From contig NZ_KB894491.1 in the NCBI RefSeq assembly GCF_000374485.1, positions 89,651 to 153,650 on the forward strand: a stretch of DNA of 64,000 nucleotides. Direction: 5' to 3'. Positions 51,959-63,178 of this stretch are shown here, piece by piece (positions within the stretch are counted from its first letter, which is position 1; each line of letters opens with the position of its first letter). A program made the translations under genes and the position numbers. The DNA is from Algicola sagamiensis DSM 14643 (lineage in GTDB: Bacteria; Pseudomonadota; Gammaproteobacteria; Enterobacterales; Alteromonadaceae). The notes below the pieces were generated by a model that was not told where the DNA came from, searched no databases, and saw only the letters and a list, made by a program, of their open reading frames with translations.

Positions 51959-53122
51959 TCAGCGGATTTCACCTGCTGCTTCATGTAATAAACGACGCGC
52001 AATGATCAGGCGCATAATTTCATTGGTTCCTTCCAGGATTTGATGAACTCGGACATCACGAACATGACGTTCCAATGGATATTCCTGAATATATCCATAC
52101 CCGCCATGAAGTTGTAATGCTTCATTACAAACCTGAAAACCAATATCAGTTGCGAATCGCTTTGTCATCGCGCAATAGGCTGTTGCCTCCGGATCCATCT
52201 GATCCAGTTTAAATGCGGCCAGCCTTACCATTTGTCTCGCGGCAACCAGCTCTGTTGCCATATCTGCTAATTTAAATTGGAGCGCTTGGAAAGCTGCAAG
52301 TGGCTTCCCAAATTGCTCTCGTTCCTGCATATATTGAAGGGATTGATTTAAGGCCTGTTGTGCCGTGCCAACGGAGCAGGTTGCGATATTTATTCTGCCC
52401 CCATCTAATCCTTTCATCGCCAGTTTAAACCCTTCTCCTTCATCTGCCAGTCGGAAAGAAGTTGGAACTTTCACATTCTCAAACGTAATAAGACGAGTTG
52501 GTTGTGCATTCCATCCCATTTTTTCTTCCGGTTTTCCATAGATAACACCTTCAGCATCACCAGGAACAACAATGGCAGAAATACCTTTGGGGCCTTCTTC
52601 GCCTGTCCTCGCCATTACCACCAGTACTTCCGTATCACCCGCACCAGAGATGAACATTTTCGAGCCATTGATCACATAGTGATCACCTTCTTTCTTTGCA
52701 GTGGTGCGAAGTGCCGCTGCATCAGAGCCAGATCCTGGCTCAGTCAAACAATACGAGCCTATCTTTTCCCCTGTTGCTAAAGCCTCTCCAAATTCTTCCT
52801 TGACGACTGGCGTCCCCCAGGTCGCAACCATCCATGCCACCATATTGTGAATCGTCAGCATTGCAGTGGTTGTCGTACATCCCATTGCCAATTGTTCAAA
52901 GATAACCGTAGCATCCAGTCTGGATAAGCCTAATCCTCCAACCTCATCTGGCGCATAAAGCCCACAAAAGCCCAACTCCCCGGCTTTTTGTAAGACATCT
53001 TTTGGAAAATGGTGCTTTTTGTCCCACTCTGCTGCAAATGGGGCTAATTCTTGTTCAGAGAACTGGCGCGCAGTCTCCTCGAAGGCGCGCTGATCTTCAG
53101 TTAAATTAAAATCCATCGTCAT
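51959..53122 (-). CDS. Acyl-CoA dehydrogenase (isobutyryl/2-methylbutyryl-CoA type)
   Basis: A 387-residue FAD-dependent dehydrogenase. YCLTEPGSGSDAAAL and the second signature QLHGGYGYIQEYPLERHVRDVRV are intact, and the likely catalytic Glu lies in LEGTNEIMRLIIARR. Its place between mmsA and the 3-hydroxyisobutyryl-CoA hydrolase fits the isobutyryl-CoA or 2-methylbutyryl-CoA dehydrogenase step. It is four bases from mmsA. Confidence 0.92.
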   Translation of the reverse strand: MTMDFNLTEDQRAFEETARQFSEQELAPFAAEWDKKHHFPKDVLQKAGELGFCGLYAPDEVGGLGLSRLDATVIFEQLAMGCTTTTAMLTIHNMVAWMVATWGTPVVKEEFGEALATGEKIGSYCLTEPGSGSDAAALRTTAKKEGDHYVINGSKMFISGAGDTEVLVVMARTGEEGPKGISAIVVPGDAEGVIYGKPEEKMGWNAQPTRLITFENVKVPTSFRLADEGEGFKLAMKGLDGGRINIATCSVGTAQQALNQSLQYMQEREQFGKPLAAFQALQFKLADMATELVAARQMVRLAAFKLDQMDPEATAYCAMTKRFATDIGFQVCNEALQLHGGYGYIQEYPLERHVRDVRVHQILEGTNEIMRLIIARRLLHEAAGEIR

Positions 53123-53126
53123 TTCC

Positions 53127-54617
53127 TTACTTCAAATGAATCGACATATTAGGTCCGTGAGCAATATCATCCTCGAACCAGCGTGCAGTAATCGTTTTGG
53201 TTTCTGTATAAAATCGAACGGCTTGTTTACCATACGCATGTTGATCACCGTAGAAAGATCCTTTCCAGCCTGTAAAGGAGAAGAAAGGTAACGGCACAGG
53301 GATTGGAATGTTGATGCCCACTTGTCCAACTTCAACCTCATGTTGATATTTCCTAGCCGCAGCCCCAGAGGATGTGAAAATAGACGTTCCGTTACCATAT
53401 GGGTTATTGTTCACAATTTCCAAAGCATCTTCTAAAGATTCCACATGCATTGCCAATAACACTGGCCCGAAGATTTCTTCTTGATAAATGTGCATTTTCG
53501 GGGTGACATCAGCAAACATCGTCGGTCCCACCCAATTGCCTTGCGGGTAGTCAGGATGTGTAAACTCCGAGCCATCCAAAAGACAGCTTGCACCTTCCTG
53601 TTTTCCTTTTTCAATCAAAGACAGGATCCGCTCTTTTGCTTGTGCGCTGACTTGTGGACCATAGGCAGACTTTTCATCCTGCCAAACCCCAGGGCTCACT
53701 TTTGACAGCGCTTCGCCAACTTCTGGGATCCAGTCTTTCGACTCACCAACAAAAACTGCCACAGAAATCGCCATACAACGTTGTCCAGCCGCACCAACTG
53801 ATGCGCCAACCAAGTTATTGATGACTTGTTGTTTGTTCGCATCCGGCATCACCACCATATGGTTTTTGGCACCTGCAAATGCTTGAACACGTTTGAGGTT
53901 TTCAGTGCCGCGGCGGTAAATATACTGACCAACAGGGACAGAACCAACGAAGGAAATTGCTTTGATTTCTGGGTGATCTAAAATCGTGTCGACCTGGTCT
54001 TTTCCACCATGAACAATTTGTAAGACGCCTTTGGGCGCACCAGCTTCAAGGAATAACTCAGCAATCCGCATCACCGTCATCGGATCTTGCTCAGAAGGTT
54101 TGAGAACAAAAGTGTTCCCACAAGCAATGGCCATTGGAAACATCCAAAGCGGGATCATGGCAGGAAAATTAAATGGTGTGATCCCCGCACACACGCCCAA
54201 TGGTTGGGTATAACTATAGGTGTCAATTTTTCTGGCTACATTTTCGACCGTTTCACCCATCAGCATGGATGGTATATTTGCGGCGTGCTCAACAACCTCA
54301 ATTCCGCGCCAAACATCCCCTTTTGCATCTTCCATCGTTTTACCAAGCTCTTGGCAAATAATTTGTGCAATTTCGTCCTGATGCGCTTTGAGCAACATGC
54401 CAAATCGCATCATCAGTCGTGCCCGCTCAGAAACAGGGGTTTCTTTCCAAGACTCAAAGGCTTCTTTTGCACTGGAAATGGCAACCTGCATTTCCTGGTC
54501 CGTTGCATAAGGCACTTGTGCAAGTACCTCCTGAGTCGCTGGATCAACAACATCAAGTTTATTGGTGCTTTGTGATTGACAAAACTCACCGTTGATTAAT
54601 AAGGGTACCTGCTTCAT
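53127..54617 (-). CDS. mmsA: CoA-acylating methylmalonate-semialdehyde dehydrogenase
   Basis: A 496-residue aldehyde dehydrogenase that converts methylmalonate semialdehyde to propionyl-CoA. The start at 54617 has GGGG nine bases upstream and gives the usual length; several in-frame ATGs lie just before it. [38 protein letters not shown] and the catalytic Cys in [11 protein letters not shown] are visible. [14 protein letters not shown] and the end [20 protein letters not shown] also identify MmsA. It lies 64 bases after the thiolase gene. Confidence 0.95.
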   Translation of the reverse strand: MKQVPLLINGEFCQSQSTNKLDVVDPATQEVLAQVPYATDQEMQVAISSAKEAFESWKETPVSERARLMMRFGMLLKAHQDEIAQIICQELGKTMEDAKGDVWRGIEVVEHAANIPSMLMGETVENVARKIDTYSYTQPLGVCAGITPFNFPAMIPLWMFPMAIACGNTFVLKPSEQDPMTVMRIAELFLEAGAPKGVLQIVHGGKDQVDTILDHPEIKAISFVGSVPVGQYIYRRGTENLKRVQAFAGAKNHMVVMPDANKQQVINNLVGASVGAAGQRCMAISVAVFVGESKDWIPEVGEALSKVSPGVWQDEKSAYGPQVSAQAKERILSLIEKGKQEGASCLLDGSEFTHPDYPQGNWVGPTMFADVTPKMHIYQEEIFGPVLLAMHVESLEDALEIVNNNPYGNGTSIFTSSGAAARKYQHEVEVGQVGINIPIPVPLPFFSFTGWKGSFYGDQHAYGKQAVRFYTETKTITARWFEDDIAHGPNMSIHLK

Positions 54618-54681
54618 ATTCATCATCCCCATTTGCTCAGCGACACATCGCTGAATATATGTCAAAAAATATGTGAACAAA

Positions 54682-55869
54682 TTAAGCCATCATTTCAATG
54701 GCTATTGCTGTCGCTTCTCCACCACCAATACACAGTGATGCCACACCACGTTTGAGATTTTTTTGTTTTAAGGCATGGATCAAAGTCACCAAAATACGCG
54801 CACCACTTGCACCAATTGGATGACCAAGTGCACACGCACCACCGTGGACATTGACGCTTGTTTCATCCAGAGATAATTCTTGAATTGCCAACATCGTCAC
54901 CATCGCAAATGCTTCATTGATTTCATATAAATCAACATCACCAGTATTCCAGTGAATTTTTTCAAGCAAATGACGAATAGCCCCAACAGGTGCAGTTGTG
55001 AAGGAAGCTGGTTCTTGGGAGTGAGTTGAATGGCCAACTATCCGACATAGAGGGGTCAAACCTCTCTTTTGGGCTTCACTTTCTCGCATTAAAATGAGCG
55101 CCGCTGCACCATCAGAGATTGAGCTTGAATTCGCTGCAGTAATTGTCCCTTCTTTTGCAAAGGCAGGACGAAGGCTCGGAATTTTATCAATTCTTGCTTT
55201 TCCGGGCTGTTCATCAGTATCAATTGTGATGTCACCTTTACGCGCCTGGATCGTCACCGGCGTGATTTCTTCTTTAAACCACCCGTTTTCAATGGCTTGC
55301 TGGGCTTTTTTCAATGAGGAAATCGCAAAGTCATCCATGTCACTTCGTGTCATTTTGTATTCATCTGCTGTCGCTTGCGCAAAACAGCCCATTGCCCCAC
55401 CTTCGTAAGCATCTTCAAGACCATCCGTCATCATATGATCCATCATCTGCATTGCCCCCATCTTCTGCCCAGAGCGGCTTCCAGAAAGTAAATGTGGTGC
55501 ATTCGTCATACTTTCCATACCTCCCGCAACAACAATGTCTACCGAGCCTGCTCGAATCAAATCATGGGCCAGCATCGCTGCTTTCATGCCAGAGCCACAA
55601 ACTTTATTGATTGTTGTTGCCCCTGTTGAAACAGAAACCCCAGCTTTGATCATGGCTTGACGGGCAGGCGCCTGCTTTAATCCTGCAGGTAAAACACAAC
55701 CCATGATCACTTCATCAATGTCCGACGGTTGGATACTGGCATATTGAAGCGCAGCAGCAATCGCTTCTCCACCGAGTTCTGTCGCTTGCTTTGGCTGAAG
55801 TTCTCCCATAAAACCACCCATTGGTGTTCTCTTGGCTGCCACAATGACGACTGGATCTTGATTTTCCAT
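54682..55869 (-). CDS. Acetyl-CoA C-acyltransferase (thiolase)
   Basis: A 395-residue thiolase. The start at 55869 has GGAAT upstream and is preferred over a TTG or ATG about 14 codons earlier. Catalytic residues are visible: Cys in [11 protein letters not shown], His in [17 protein letters not shown], and the late Cys in [14 protein letters not shown]. In this cluster it most likely splits 2-methylacetoacetyl-CoA from isoleucine into acetyl- and propionyl-CoA (IvdA role), and may also act on acetoacetyl-CoA from leucine. It is the first gene of the leftward operon. Confidence 0.92.
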   Translation of the reverse strand: MENQDPVVIVAAKRTPMGGFMGELQPKQATELGGEAIAAALQYASIQPSDIDEVIMGCVLPAGLKQAPARQAMIKAGVSVSTGATTINKVCGSGMKAAMLAHDLIRAGSVDIVVAGGMESMTNAPHLLSGSRSGQKMGAMQMMDHMMTDGLEDAYEGGAMGCFAQATADEYKMTRSDMDDFAISSLKKAQQAIENGWFKEEITPVTIQARKGDITIDTDEQPGKARIDKIPSLRPAFAKEGTITAANSSSISDGAAALILMRESEAQKRGLTPLCRIVGHSTHSQEPASFTTAPVGAIRHLLEKIHWNTGDVDLYEINEAFAMVTMLAIQELSLDETSVNVHGGACALGHPIGASGARILVTLIHALKQKNLKRGVASLCIGGGEATAIAIEMMA

Positions 55870-55921
55870 TGGTTGATTCCTCAATTGAATTTTTCCGGAA
55901 CAAGCGTACACAAATTTGCCG

Positions 55922-55937
55922 TTTACGCCAACGTAAA
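55922..55937. promoter_or_regulatory. Probable LiuR operator of the leftward operon
   Basis: TTTACG-CCAA-CGTAAA is a perfect palindrome with a 4-base spacer, 53 bases before the thiolase start. It shares the TTTACG half-site with the second palindrome in front of liuR. Placement in the divergent gap next to a MerR-type regulator supports a LiuR site. Confidence 0.6.
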
Positions 55938-56085
55938 TTTGTACGAAGTTTTCGAAAACCCATGATGACTATTGAACCATCAAATTACCCAAAACATCCT
56001 ATATATTCAGTGCTCAGAGGAAAATCACTTCACCAAATTATATTAATACTTTAGAATGAATCATAATTTTGAACAAGGACACAGC

Positions 56086-56114
56086 TTTACCTTTACGTAA
56101 ACTTACCATATAGT
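56086..56114 (+). promoter_or_regulatory. Probable LiuR operator and promoter of the liu operon
   Basis: The palindrome TTTACGTAAA (56092-56101) sits within TTTACC...TATAGT (56086-56091 and 56109-56114, 17-base spacing), so a bound regulator would cover the promoter spacer, as MerR-family proteins do. It ends about 27 bases before liuR. Half-sites match the operator at 55922. Confidence 0.55.
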
Positions 56115-56140
56115 GTCCCACAATCAGTTTTAGGTAATCC

Positions 56141-56551
56141 ATGATGAGTAAAAAAGCTGAAGTCACATTCTCAATCAGCGAATTAGCCAAAGAGTTCGAT
56201 ATCACAACGCGAAGCATTCGTTTTTATGAAGACCAGGGACTACTTTCACCTAGACGTCAAGGTCAAACACGTATCTATACAAAGCGGGATCGTGTTCGGT
56301 TGAAACTTATACTTCGTGGAAAACGACTTGGCTTTTCACTTGCTGAAACCGGACGGCTCTTTGAGCTTTACGATGCTGATAAATCCAGTGGCACCCAGTT
56401 ACGCATTATGCTGGAACTGATCCAGGAAAAGAAAGCTTCGCTTCATCAACAAATGGATGACATTAAAGTAGTCCTGATGGAGCTGGTTACAGCAGAAAAC
56501 CGCTGTATTGACACATTAAAACGACTTGAAAAGAGCGAGCAACCAGAATAG
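56141..56551 (+). CDS. liuR: MerR-family regulator LiuR
   Basis: A 136-residue MerR-type regulator of branched-chain amino acid degradation. The winged HTH ([28 protein letters not shown]) is followed by a coiled-coil dimerisation helix (about 80-130). No metal-binding cysteines of the MerR type are seen at the C-terminus, which fits a CoA- or metabolite-responsive member. It leads the liu operon and is divergent from the valine/isoleucine operon; the palindromes between them are its likely targets. Confidence 0.92.
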   Translation: MMSKKAEVTFSISELAKEFDITTRSIRFYEDQGLLSPRRQGQTRIYTKRDRVRLKLILRGKRLGFSLAETGRLFELYDADKSSGTQLRIMLELIQEKKASLHQQMDDIKVVLMELVTAENRCIDTLKRLEKSEQPE

Positions 56552-56573
56552 CTCGCCCGTTGGAGCTGAGTTT

Positions 56574-57743
56574 ATGATCTCTAGATACAAATCTCTAAAC
56601 TTCAATTTAGGCGAAACCGTTGACATGATCCGCGAGCAAGTGAACGCATTTGCGCGGGACGAAATCGCACCGATTGCCGCAGATATTGATGAAAAGAACG
56701 AATTCCCTCTCCCCTTATGGAAAAAGCTCGGTGAGATGGGATTACTAGGGATCACCGTCGACGAACAATATGGCGGTTCCGGATTAGGTTATATTGAACA
56801 TGTCATCGCCATGGAAGAGATCAGCAGGGCGTCTGCATCTGTAGGGTTGAGCTATGGTGCATGTTCCAACCTTTGCCTCAACCAAATTCACCGAAATGGC
56901 TCTGAAGCACAAAAGCAAAAATATCTTCCCAAATTATGTACTGGTGAACACGTTGGTGCATTAGCAATGAGTGAGCCAAATGCTGGCTCTGATGTCGTCA
57001 GTATGCAACTCAAAGCCGAAAAATCTGGCAATCAGTACATTTTAAATGGTAACAAGATGTGGATCACAAATGGTCCAGAAGCAGATGTTTTCGTCATTTA
57101 CGCAAAAACTGATTTGGCTGCTGCATCTCGAGGGATCACTGCATTTATCGTTAAAAAAGGGACGCCTGGATTTTCGCAAGCACAAAAGCTGGATAAGCTT
57201 GGGATGCGCGGTTCCAATACTTGCGAGCTGGTCTTTGAAGATTGTGCGATACCGGAGGAAAGCATTCTTGGTGAGCAGGGCAGCGGCGTGAATGTTCTCA
57301 TGAGTGGCCTAGACTACGAGCGCGTTGTCTTATCTGCCGGTCCACTTGGGATCATGCAGGCTTGCATGGATCAAGTTGTTCCATATATCCATGAGCGCCA
57401 GCAATTTAACCAACCTATCGGACAATTTCAGCTGATCCAAGGCAAGATTGCCGACATGTATACACGGATGAACGCAGCTCGCGCTTATGTCTACACCGTT
57501 GCACAGTCCTGTGATAGAAACGAAACCACACGTAAAGATGCAGCAGGTGCGATCCTCTATAGCGCAGAGTTAGCAACACAAATGGCGCTGGATGCGATCC
57601 AAATCCTCGGTGGAAATGGCTACATTAATGAATACCCGACTGGAAGATTGCTTCGTGATGCAAAGCTCTATGAGATCGGTGCAGGCACTTCTGAGATACG
57701 CCGCATGCTTATTGGGCGCGAACTATTTAACGAGTCCGCTTAA
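56574..57743 (+). CDS. liuA: Isovaleryl-CoA dehydrogenase
   Basis: A 389-residue FAD enzyme that makes 3-methylcrotonyl-CoA from isovaleryl-CoA. The start at 56574 has GGAG upstream, which is better than an ATG inside liu[33 protein letters not shown], and [42 protein letters not shown] are the family signatures. The Ala/Gly-bearing [16 protein letters not shown] segment holds the Glu typical of isovaleryl-CoA dehydrogenases. It follows liuR by 22 bases. Confidence 0.96.
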   Translation: MISRYKSLNFNLGETVDMIREQVNAFARDEIAPIAADIDEKNEFPLPLWKKLGEMGLLGITVDEQYGGSGLGYIEHVIAMEEISRASASVGLSYGACSNLCLNQIHRNGSEAQKQKYLPKLCTGEHVGALAMSEPNAGSDVVSMQLKAEKSGNQYILNGNKMWITNGPEADVFVIYAKTDLAAASRGITAFIVKKGTPGFSQAQKLDKLGMRGSNTCELVFEDCAIPEESILGEQGSGVNVLMSGLDYERVVLSAGPLGIMQACMDQVVPYIHERQQFNQPIGQFQLIQGKIADMYTRMNAARAYVYTVAQSCDRNETTRKDAAGAILYSAELATQMALDAIQILGGNGYINEYPTGRLLRDAKLYEIGAGTSEIRRMLIGRELFNESA

Positions 57744-57818
57744 AAACGATTTGGTGCAGCATTCTTTCTGCACCCCCTATTTTCCTTCAATTTCAGATAG
57801 CTCAAAAGGACCGATGAC

Positions 57819-59426
57819 GTGGGTAGAATTACGACAAAAATCAATACTCGCAGTGAAGCCTTTCTGACGAATGCAGAAGAAATGCAGCGCTTGGTCGATG
57901 ACCTACAACAAAAGCTTCAAACGATTAAACAAGGCGGCGGTGAAAAACTCATTCAAAGGCATGAATCTCGTGGCAAAATGTTTGTTCGAGACAGAATTCT
58001 CAAACTGATTGATCCAGGTGCACCATTCCTAGAAGTCAGCCAATTCGCTGCTTGGGAATGTTATGAAGAAGAAGTACCATGTGCTGGTGTTGTCGCTGGT
58101 ATCGGTCGGGTCAATGGTGTCGAGTGCATGATCATCGGCAACGACGCGACCGTTAAAGGCGGTACTTATTACCCTATCACCGTCAAAAAACACTTACGTG
58201 CCCAAGAAATTGCCCAGAAGTGTCACCTTCCCTGTATTTATCTTGTTGATTCTGGGGGTGCAAACCTTCCTAGACAGGATGAAGTTTTCCCAGATAAAGA
58301 GCATTTTGGACGAATTTTCTTTAATCAGGCCAATATGTCTGCGCTGAATATCCCGCAAATCGCCATTGTGATGGGCCTATGTACAGCCGGTGGTGCCTAT
58401 GTTCCCGCAATGGCTGATGAGAGTATCATCGTCAAAGAGCAAGGAACGATTTTTCTTGCTGGACCGCCTCTGGTCAAAGCAGCAACGGGTGAAGAAGTCA
58501 GCGCTGAAGAGCTTGGCGGCGCTGATGTCCACTGTAAAATATCTGGGGTTGCAGATCACTACGCACAAAATGATGAACATGCGCTGCAACTCGCCAGACA
58601 AAGTATTGCCCGTCTCAATCGTCAAAAACAAATCAACATGGATATTCGGCCACCGCAAGATCCACTTTATGATGCGGACGAAATTTACGGCATTGTCGGG
58701 ACCGATCTTAAAAAGCCATATGATGTCAGAGAAGTTATCGCTCGTATCGTCGATAATTCTGAACTGGACGAATTCAAGCAGTACTACGGTACAACACTCG
58801 TGTGTGGTTTCGCCCGAATTTTTGGCTATCCGGTTGGGATCGTCGCCAATAATGGGATCCTCTTTTCTGAATCAGCCCAAAAAGGGGCACATTTTATTGA
58901 GCTGTGTGCCCAGCGAAAAATCCCCCTCGTTTTCTTACAAAATATTACTGGTTTTATGGTCGGTAAAAAGTATGAGTCTGAAGGCATCGCAAAACATGGC
59001 GCGAAAATGGTAACCGCAGTTTCCTGTGCCAATGTGCCCAAATTTACTGTCATTATCGGCGGCAGTTATGGTGCAGGCAATTATGGGATGTGTGGCCGTG
59101 CATATGACCCAACGATGCTCTGGATGTGGCCGAATGCCCGGATTTCTGTCATGGGTGGTGAACAAGCAGCTGGCGTGATGGCACAAGTGACAAAAGATGG
59201 TTTAAAACGCAAAGGAAAGTCTTGGACCGACGCAGAAGAAGCAACGTTTAAAGCTCCGATTATCGAACAATATGAGGAACAAGGGCATCCATATTACGCA
59301 AGTGCAAGACTTTGGGATGATGGGATCATCGACCCCGCGCAAACCCGGATGGTGCTTGGTCTGGGAATTTCATCGTCCCTGAATGCACCGATTCAGTCCT
59401 CAACTTTTGGTGTATTTCGGATGTAA
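57819..59426 (+). CDS. liuB: Methylcrotonyl-CoA carboxylase carboxyltransferase subunit
   Basis: A 535-residue beta subunit that moves the carboxyl from biotin to 3-methylcrotonyl-CoA. It starts with a GTG at 57819 after [56 protein letters not shown], and [14 protein letters not shown] are seen in the N-half; [23 protein letters not shown] and [18 protein letters not shown] in the C-half. The length and the pairing with liuD identify it rather than propionyl-CoA carboxylase. Confidence 0.96.
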   Translation: MGRITTKINTRSEAFLTNAEEMQRLVDDLQQKLQTIKQGGGEKLIQRHESRGKMFVRDRILKLIDPGAPFLEVSQFAAWECYEEEVPCAGVVAGIGRVNGVECMIIGNDATVKGGTYYPITVKKHLRAQEIAQKCHLPCIYLVDSGGANLPRQDEVFPDKEHFGRIFFNQANMSALNIPQIAIVMGLCTAGGAYVPAMADESIIVKEQGTIFLAGPPLVKAATGEEVSAEELGGADVHCKISGVADHYAQNDEHALQLARQSIARLNRQKQINMDIRPPQDPLYDADEIYGIVGTDLKKPYDVREVIARIVDNSELDEFKQYYGTTLVCGFARIFGYPVGIVANNGILFSESAQKGAHFIELCAQRKIPLVFLQNITGFMVGKKYESEGIAKHGAKMVTAVSCANVPKFTVIIGGSYGAGNYGMCGRAYDPTMLWMWPNARISVMGGEQAAGVMAQVTKDGLKRKGKSWTDAEEATFKAPIIEQYEEQGHPYYASARLWDDGIIDPAQTRMVLGLGISSSLNAPIQSSTFGVFRM

Positions 59427-59433
59427 GGAGAAG

Positions 59434-60258
59434 ATGATGAACGATCGTTCTAATGACTTAATCGTCCATATTTCTGAATCAGGTATCGCAACCGTTACAC
59501 TCAACCGGGTTGACGTCCACAATGCATTTGATGATCATCTCATTGCGCGCCTGATCGAGACCTTTGAAGGACTCAAACAAAATGATTCTCTGAGAGCACT
59601 GGTTTTGAGCGCAAATGGGAAGACATTTTCAGCTGGCGCAGATCTCAACTGGATGCGCTCAATGGCGAAAAAGAACAGAGAAGAAAATCTAGAAGATTCA
59701 CTTCAATTAGCAAAATTAATGGACGCGCTTACGCACTTTCCGACACCAACCGTTGCGATGATCCAAGGAAATGCCTTTGGTGGCGCCATCGGCCTCATCG
59801 CTTGCTGTGATATTGCGCTTGCCCAATCACATGCAAAATTTTGCTTAAGCGAAGTAAAAATCGGGCTGATCCCTGCCGTAATTAGTCCATATGTGATTAG
59901 AGCCATTGGGCAACGTCAAGCAAGTCGTTATTTCCTCACAGCAGAAGCATTTGATGCACAAACTGCACAAGATATCGGTTTGATTCACCATATCGCTGAA
60001 TCAGCCGAAGCAGCACAGGCGCAACTCGACGTATTCATTAAATCCTTCATGAGGAATGGACCAAAAGCGATGCAACATGCCAAGACACTCATCCAAAGTG
60101 TTGTTGCACATCATGGTACTGAGAGCTCACTGATGCAATTTACTAGCCAGCGTATTGCAGATATACGCACCTCCCCCGAAGGTCAGGAAGGGCTATCTTC
60201 CTTTCTTGAAAAGCGTTCTCCCGCCTGGCTCATCCAATCCGAAAAAGGAGAGAAATGA
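59434..60258 (+). CDS. liuC: Methylglutaconyl-CoA hydratase
   Basis: A 274-residue crotonase-fold enzyme that hydrates 3-methylglutaconyl-CoA to HMG-CoA. AAGGAGAAG precedes the ATG at 59434. TFSAGADLNWMRSM and GNAFGGAIGLIACCDIAL (oxyanion hole) and SEVKIGLIPAVISPYV are visible. Its position between liuB and liuD supports the assignment over a general enoyl-CoA hydratase. It overlaps liuD by 4 bases. Confidence 0.94.
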   Translation: MMNDRSNDLIVHISESGIATVTLNRVDVHNAFDDHLIARLIETFEGLKQNDSLRALVLSANGKTFSAGADLNWMRSMAKKNREENLEDSLQLAKLMDALTHFPTPTVAMIQGNAFGGAIGLIACCDIALAQSHAKFCLSEVKIGLIPAVISPYVIRAIGQRQASRYFLTAEAFDAQTAQDIGLIHHIAESAEAAQAQLDVFIKSFMRNGPKAMQHAKTLIQSVVAHHGTESSLMQFTSQRIADIRTSPEGQEGLSSFLEKRSPAWLIQSEKGEK

Positions 60259-62267
60259 TGTTTAAGTCGATTCTGATTGCCAATCGGGGAGAAATCGCCT
60301 GCCGGATCATTGACACCGCACACCAGCTTGGGATCCGGTGTATTGCGGTTTATTCTGATGCGGACAGGGAAGCAAGACATGTTGCACTGGCTGATGAAGC
60401 CTATCATATCGGCCCCTCTCCGAGCCAGGAATCCTATCTATGCGTCGATAAAATTATCGATATTGCAACACGTGCTGAGGCCCAAGCAATCCACCCAGGA
60501 TATGGTTTTTTATCGGAAAGCCCAATACTCGCAAAGGCCTGTCAGGAAAATGGTCTCGTCTTTATTGGACCACCGATTCAAGCGATAGAGTCCATGGGAT
60601 CTAAGTCCGCTGCAAAAATGATCATGGAACAAGCTGGTGTACCACTCATTTCAGGTTATCACGGTGAGAATCAAGATGAATCGCATCTTTGCAAACAAGC
60701 GCAGAAGATCGGGTATCCTGTCCTCTTAAAAGCCGCTTTTGGTGGCGGTGGTAAAGGCATGCGCGTTGTAGAAAATGCACGTGCATTCTCTGAATCACTG
60801 GCTGGTGCAAAACGAGAGGCACTTGCCAGTTTTGGAAACGATAAGATCCTGATCGAAAAATACCTTACACAACCTCGCCATGTCGAAGTACAAGTCTTTG
60901 CCGATCAACATGGCAATTGTATCTACCTGGCTGACCGAGACTGCTCTATTCAACGACGCCACCAAAAAATTATCGAAGAAGCTCCTGCACCAGATGTTCC
61001 CGATGATATCCGCAAAGCCATGGGAGAATCTGCGGTACGGGCAGCAAAAGCGATTGATTATGTAGGTGCTGGTACGGTTGAATTCCTCTACGATAATGGC
61101 GATTTCTACTTTATGGAGATGAATACACGCCTTCAAGTGGAGCACCCTGTGACCGAGATGATCACAGGTCAAGATCTCGTCCGTTGGCAATTGCATGTTG
61201 CAACAGGTGGAGAACTCCCGCTTACTCAAGAAGAGGTCACCATTGAGGGCCATGCAATAGAAGCGCGTATCTATGCAGAAGATCCAGACAATGATTTTCT
61301 TCCAGCGACAGGGAAACTCAACTATCTACGCCAACCGAATATATCCAATCACCTACGTGTAGATACTGGCGTTCGTGAAAATGACGAAGTCAGTACTTTC
61401 TATGATCCAATGATTGCGAAATTGATCGCCTGGGATGAGTCCCGAGAGCAGGCGATCCGCCGATTGACGAGTGGCATCGATGAATATCGAATCTCTGGGG
61501 TCCAAACCAATCTGGAGTTTCTTTCCAATATACTTGAGCACACCGCTTTTCATCAAAAAGAACTCAACACACGATTCATCGAGACCCATCATCAAGTCTT
61601 ATTTTCGGAAGGCTATAAACCTTGTAATCGTGCGTTAGCGCTGGTGAGCCTATATTTGATCCTCGCCCAAACTCAAGAGCGACAACGATCGGCAAATACC
61701 AGCCAGGATCCCTATTCACCTTGGCATGCATTCAATGGCTGGCGACTCAACCAAACACAAAAACATACACTCGTCCTCATTGATGCATCAGAGGTTGAAC
61801 ATGAAATCACCATCAATCAGAACCTCAGCAACTATCAGATCACAATTGATGGCCATCTGCTCAAAGCATCCGGTACCCTGAATGAAGATCACCTCACAGC
61901 CAGTATTGACGGACATCAGGTCAATGTCCGTGTCGCTGCGCATGGAGAACAAATCACACTATTCGAAAAACAAAATGTCTATCATTTTGTACAAAAAGCC
62001 AATCTCTCAACCCCTGAAGAAGAGTCTCATCAGGATGAAAGTGGGCTTTTAGCCCCGATGAATGGCACGATAGTATCGATTTTGACAGAAGTAGGCCATC
62101 AAGTCAGTGCTGGTGAGCCACTCGTGATCATGGAAGCCATGAAGATGGAATACACGATTGCCGCACCCTATGATGGGAAAATCGATGAAGTTTACTTTAA
62201 AGAAGGCGACTTAATCCAAGATGGTGCAGAACTGTTATCCATGATTGCCAATGAGGAAAAGTCATGA
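60255..62267 (+). CDS. liuD: Methylcrotonyl-CoA carboxylase biotin-carrying subunit
   Basis: A 670-residue alpha subunit. The biotin carboxylase domain covers about 1-445 (ILIANRGEIACRII, KAAFGGGGKGMR, MNTRLQVEHPVTE, EARIYAEDP). A divergent middle domain follows, then a biotinyl domain (about 595-668) whose biotin-accepting lysine is K630 in MEAMKMEYTI. It carboxylates biotin with ATP and bicarbonate and works with LiuB. It overlaps both liuC and liuE by 4 bases. Confidence 0.96.
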   Translation: MMFKSILIANRGEIACRIIDTAHQLGIRCIAVYSDADREARHVALADEAYHIGPSPSQESYLCVDKIIDIATRAEAQAIHPGYGFLSESPILAKACQENGLVFIGPPIQAIESMGSKSAAKMIMEQAGVPLISGYHGENQDESHLCKQAQKIGYPVLLKAAFGGGGKGMRVVENARAFSESLAGAKREALASFGNDKILIEKYLTQPRHVEVQVFADQHGNCIYLADRDCSIQRRHQKIIEEAPAPDVPDDIRKAMGESAVRAAKAIDYVGAGTVEFLYDNGDFYFMEMNTRLQVEHPVTEMITGQDLVRWQLHVATGGELPLTQEEVTIEGHAIEARIYAEDPDNDFLPATGKLNYLRQPNISNHLRVDTGVRENDEVSTFYDPMIAKLIAWDESREQAIRRLTSGIDEYRISGVQTNLEFLSNILEHTAFHQKELNTRFIETHHQVLFSEGYKPCNRALALVSLYLILAQTQERQRSANTSQDPYSPWHAFNGWRLNQTQKHTLVLIDASEVEHEITINQNLSNYQITIDGHLLKASGTLNEDHLTASIDGHQVNVRVAAHGEQITLFEKQNVYHFVQKANLSTPEEESHQDESGLLAPMNGTIVSILTEVGHQVSAGEPLVIMEAMKMEYTIAAPYDGKIDEVYFKEGDLIQDGAELLSMIANEEKS

Positions 62268-63175
62268 GTTTGCCAACAGCCGTTCGCATCATTGAAGTCG
62301 GCCCAAGGGATGGGCTGCAAAATGCGCCCCCTGTATCCATCGAAACAAAGCTAAAGCTGATTCATCTTTTGGAAGAGGCTGGACTGAAAACCATTGAAGC
62401 AGGCGCATTTGTTTCACCGAAGCGTGTCCCGCAAATGGCTGACAGCATTGTATTATTCCAACAGCTCGAAAGAAAGATGGATGTCTGCTACACCGCCCTC
62501 ACCCCGAACCTTCAAGGAGTAGAAGATGCGATTCAGGCTGGATTAACAGAAGTTGCCGTTTTTGGTGCCGCCTCTGAGAGCTTTAGCCAGAAAAATATCA
62601 ACTGTTCCATCGCACAAAGTTTGGAGCGGTTCGCACCTGTTGTTGAAAAAGCTAAAAAACATGAGATCCGCGTTCGTGGTTATGTCTCATGTGTCATGGG
62701 TTGCCCATATCAAGGCGAGATACTGCCAGAAGAAGTGTCACATGTCTGCGAACAAATGTTATTGATCGGCTGTGATGAAATCTCATTAGGCGATACAATC
62801 GGAACAGGAACACCAGGGAGAACACACCAGTTGATGGATGCTGTGCTCAATAAAATTCCTGTCGATCGTCTCGGGGTCCACTTCCATGATACCTTTGGGC
62901 AAGCACTGGCGAACATTTATGTCGCCCTGCAATATGGCGTTTCAACCATTGATAGTGCAGTTTCTGGATTGGGAGGATGCCCTTATGCCCCGGGTGCAGC
63001 AGGGAATGTTGCAACAGAAGACGTCATATACATGTTACAGGACATGGGGATTGAAACAGGGGTCCATTTAGGTAAATTAGCAAAAGCTGGCTGGTTCATT
63101 TCGGACGTATTAAACACCCAGCCAACTTCAAAAGTTTCAAACGCAATGAGAGCAAAATTAGAAAAACAGGAGTAA
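62264..63175 (+). CDS. liuE: Hydroxymethylglutaryl-CoA lyase
   Basis: A 303-residue TIM-barrel lyase that splits HMG-CoA into acetyl-CoA and acetoacetate, the last dedicated leucine step. EVGPRDGLQNAP (catalytic Arg and Asp), GYVSCVMGCPYQGEI, GDTIGTGTP, HFHDTFGQALANI (metal-binding His pair), and the loop Cys in GLGGCPYAPGAAGN are all present. It overlaps liuD by 4 bases. Confidence 0.97.
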   Translation: MSLPTAVRIIEVGPRDGLQNAPPVSIETKLKLIHLLEEAGLKTIEAGAFVSPKRVPQMADSIVLFQQLERKMDVCYTALTPNLQGVEDAIQAGLTEVAVFGAASESFSQKNINCSIAQSLERFAPVVEKAKKHEIRVRGYVSCVMGCPYQGEILPEEVSHVCEQMLLIGCDEISLGDTIGTGTPGRTHQLMDAVLNKIPVDRLGVHFHDTFGQALANIYVALQYGVSTIDSAVSGLGGCPYAPGAAGNVATEDVIYMLQDMGIETGVHLGKLAKAGWFISDVLNTQPTSKVSNAMRAKLEKQE

Positions 63176-63178
63176 ACA

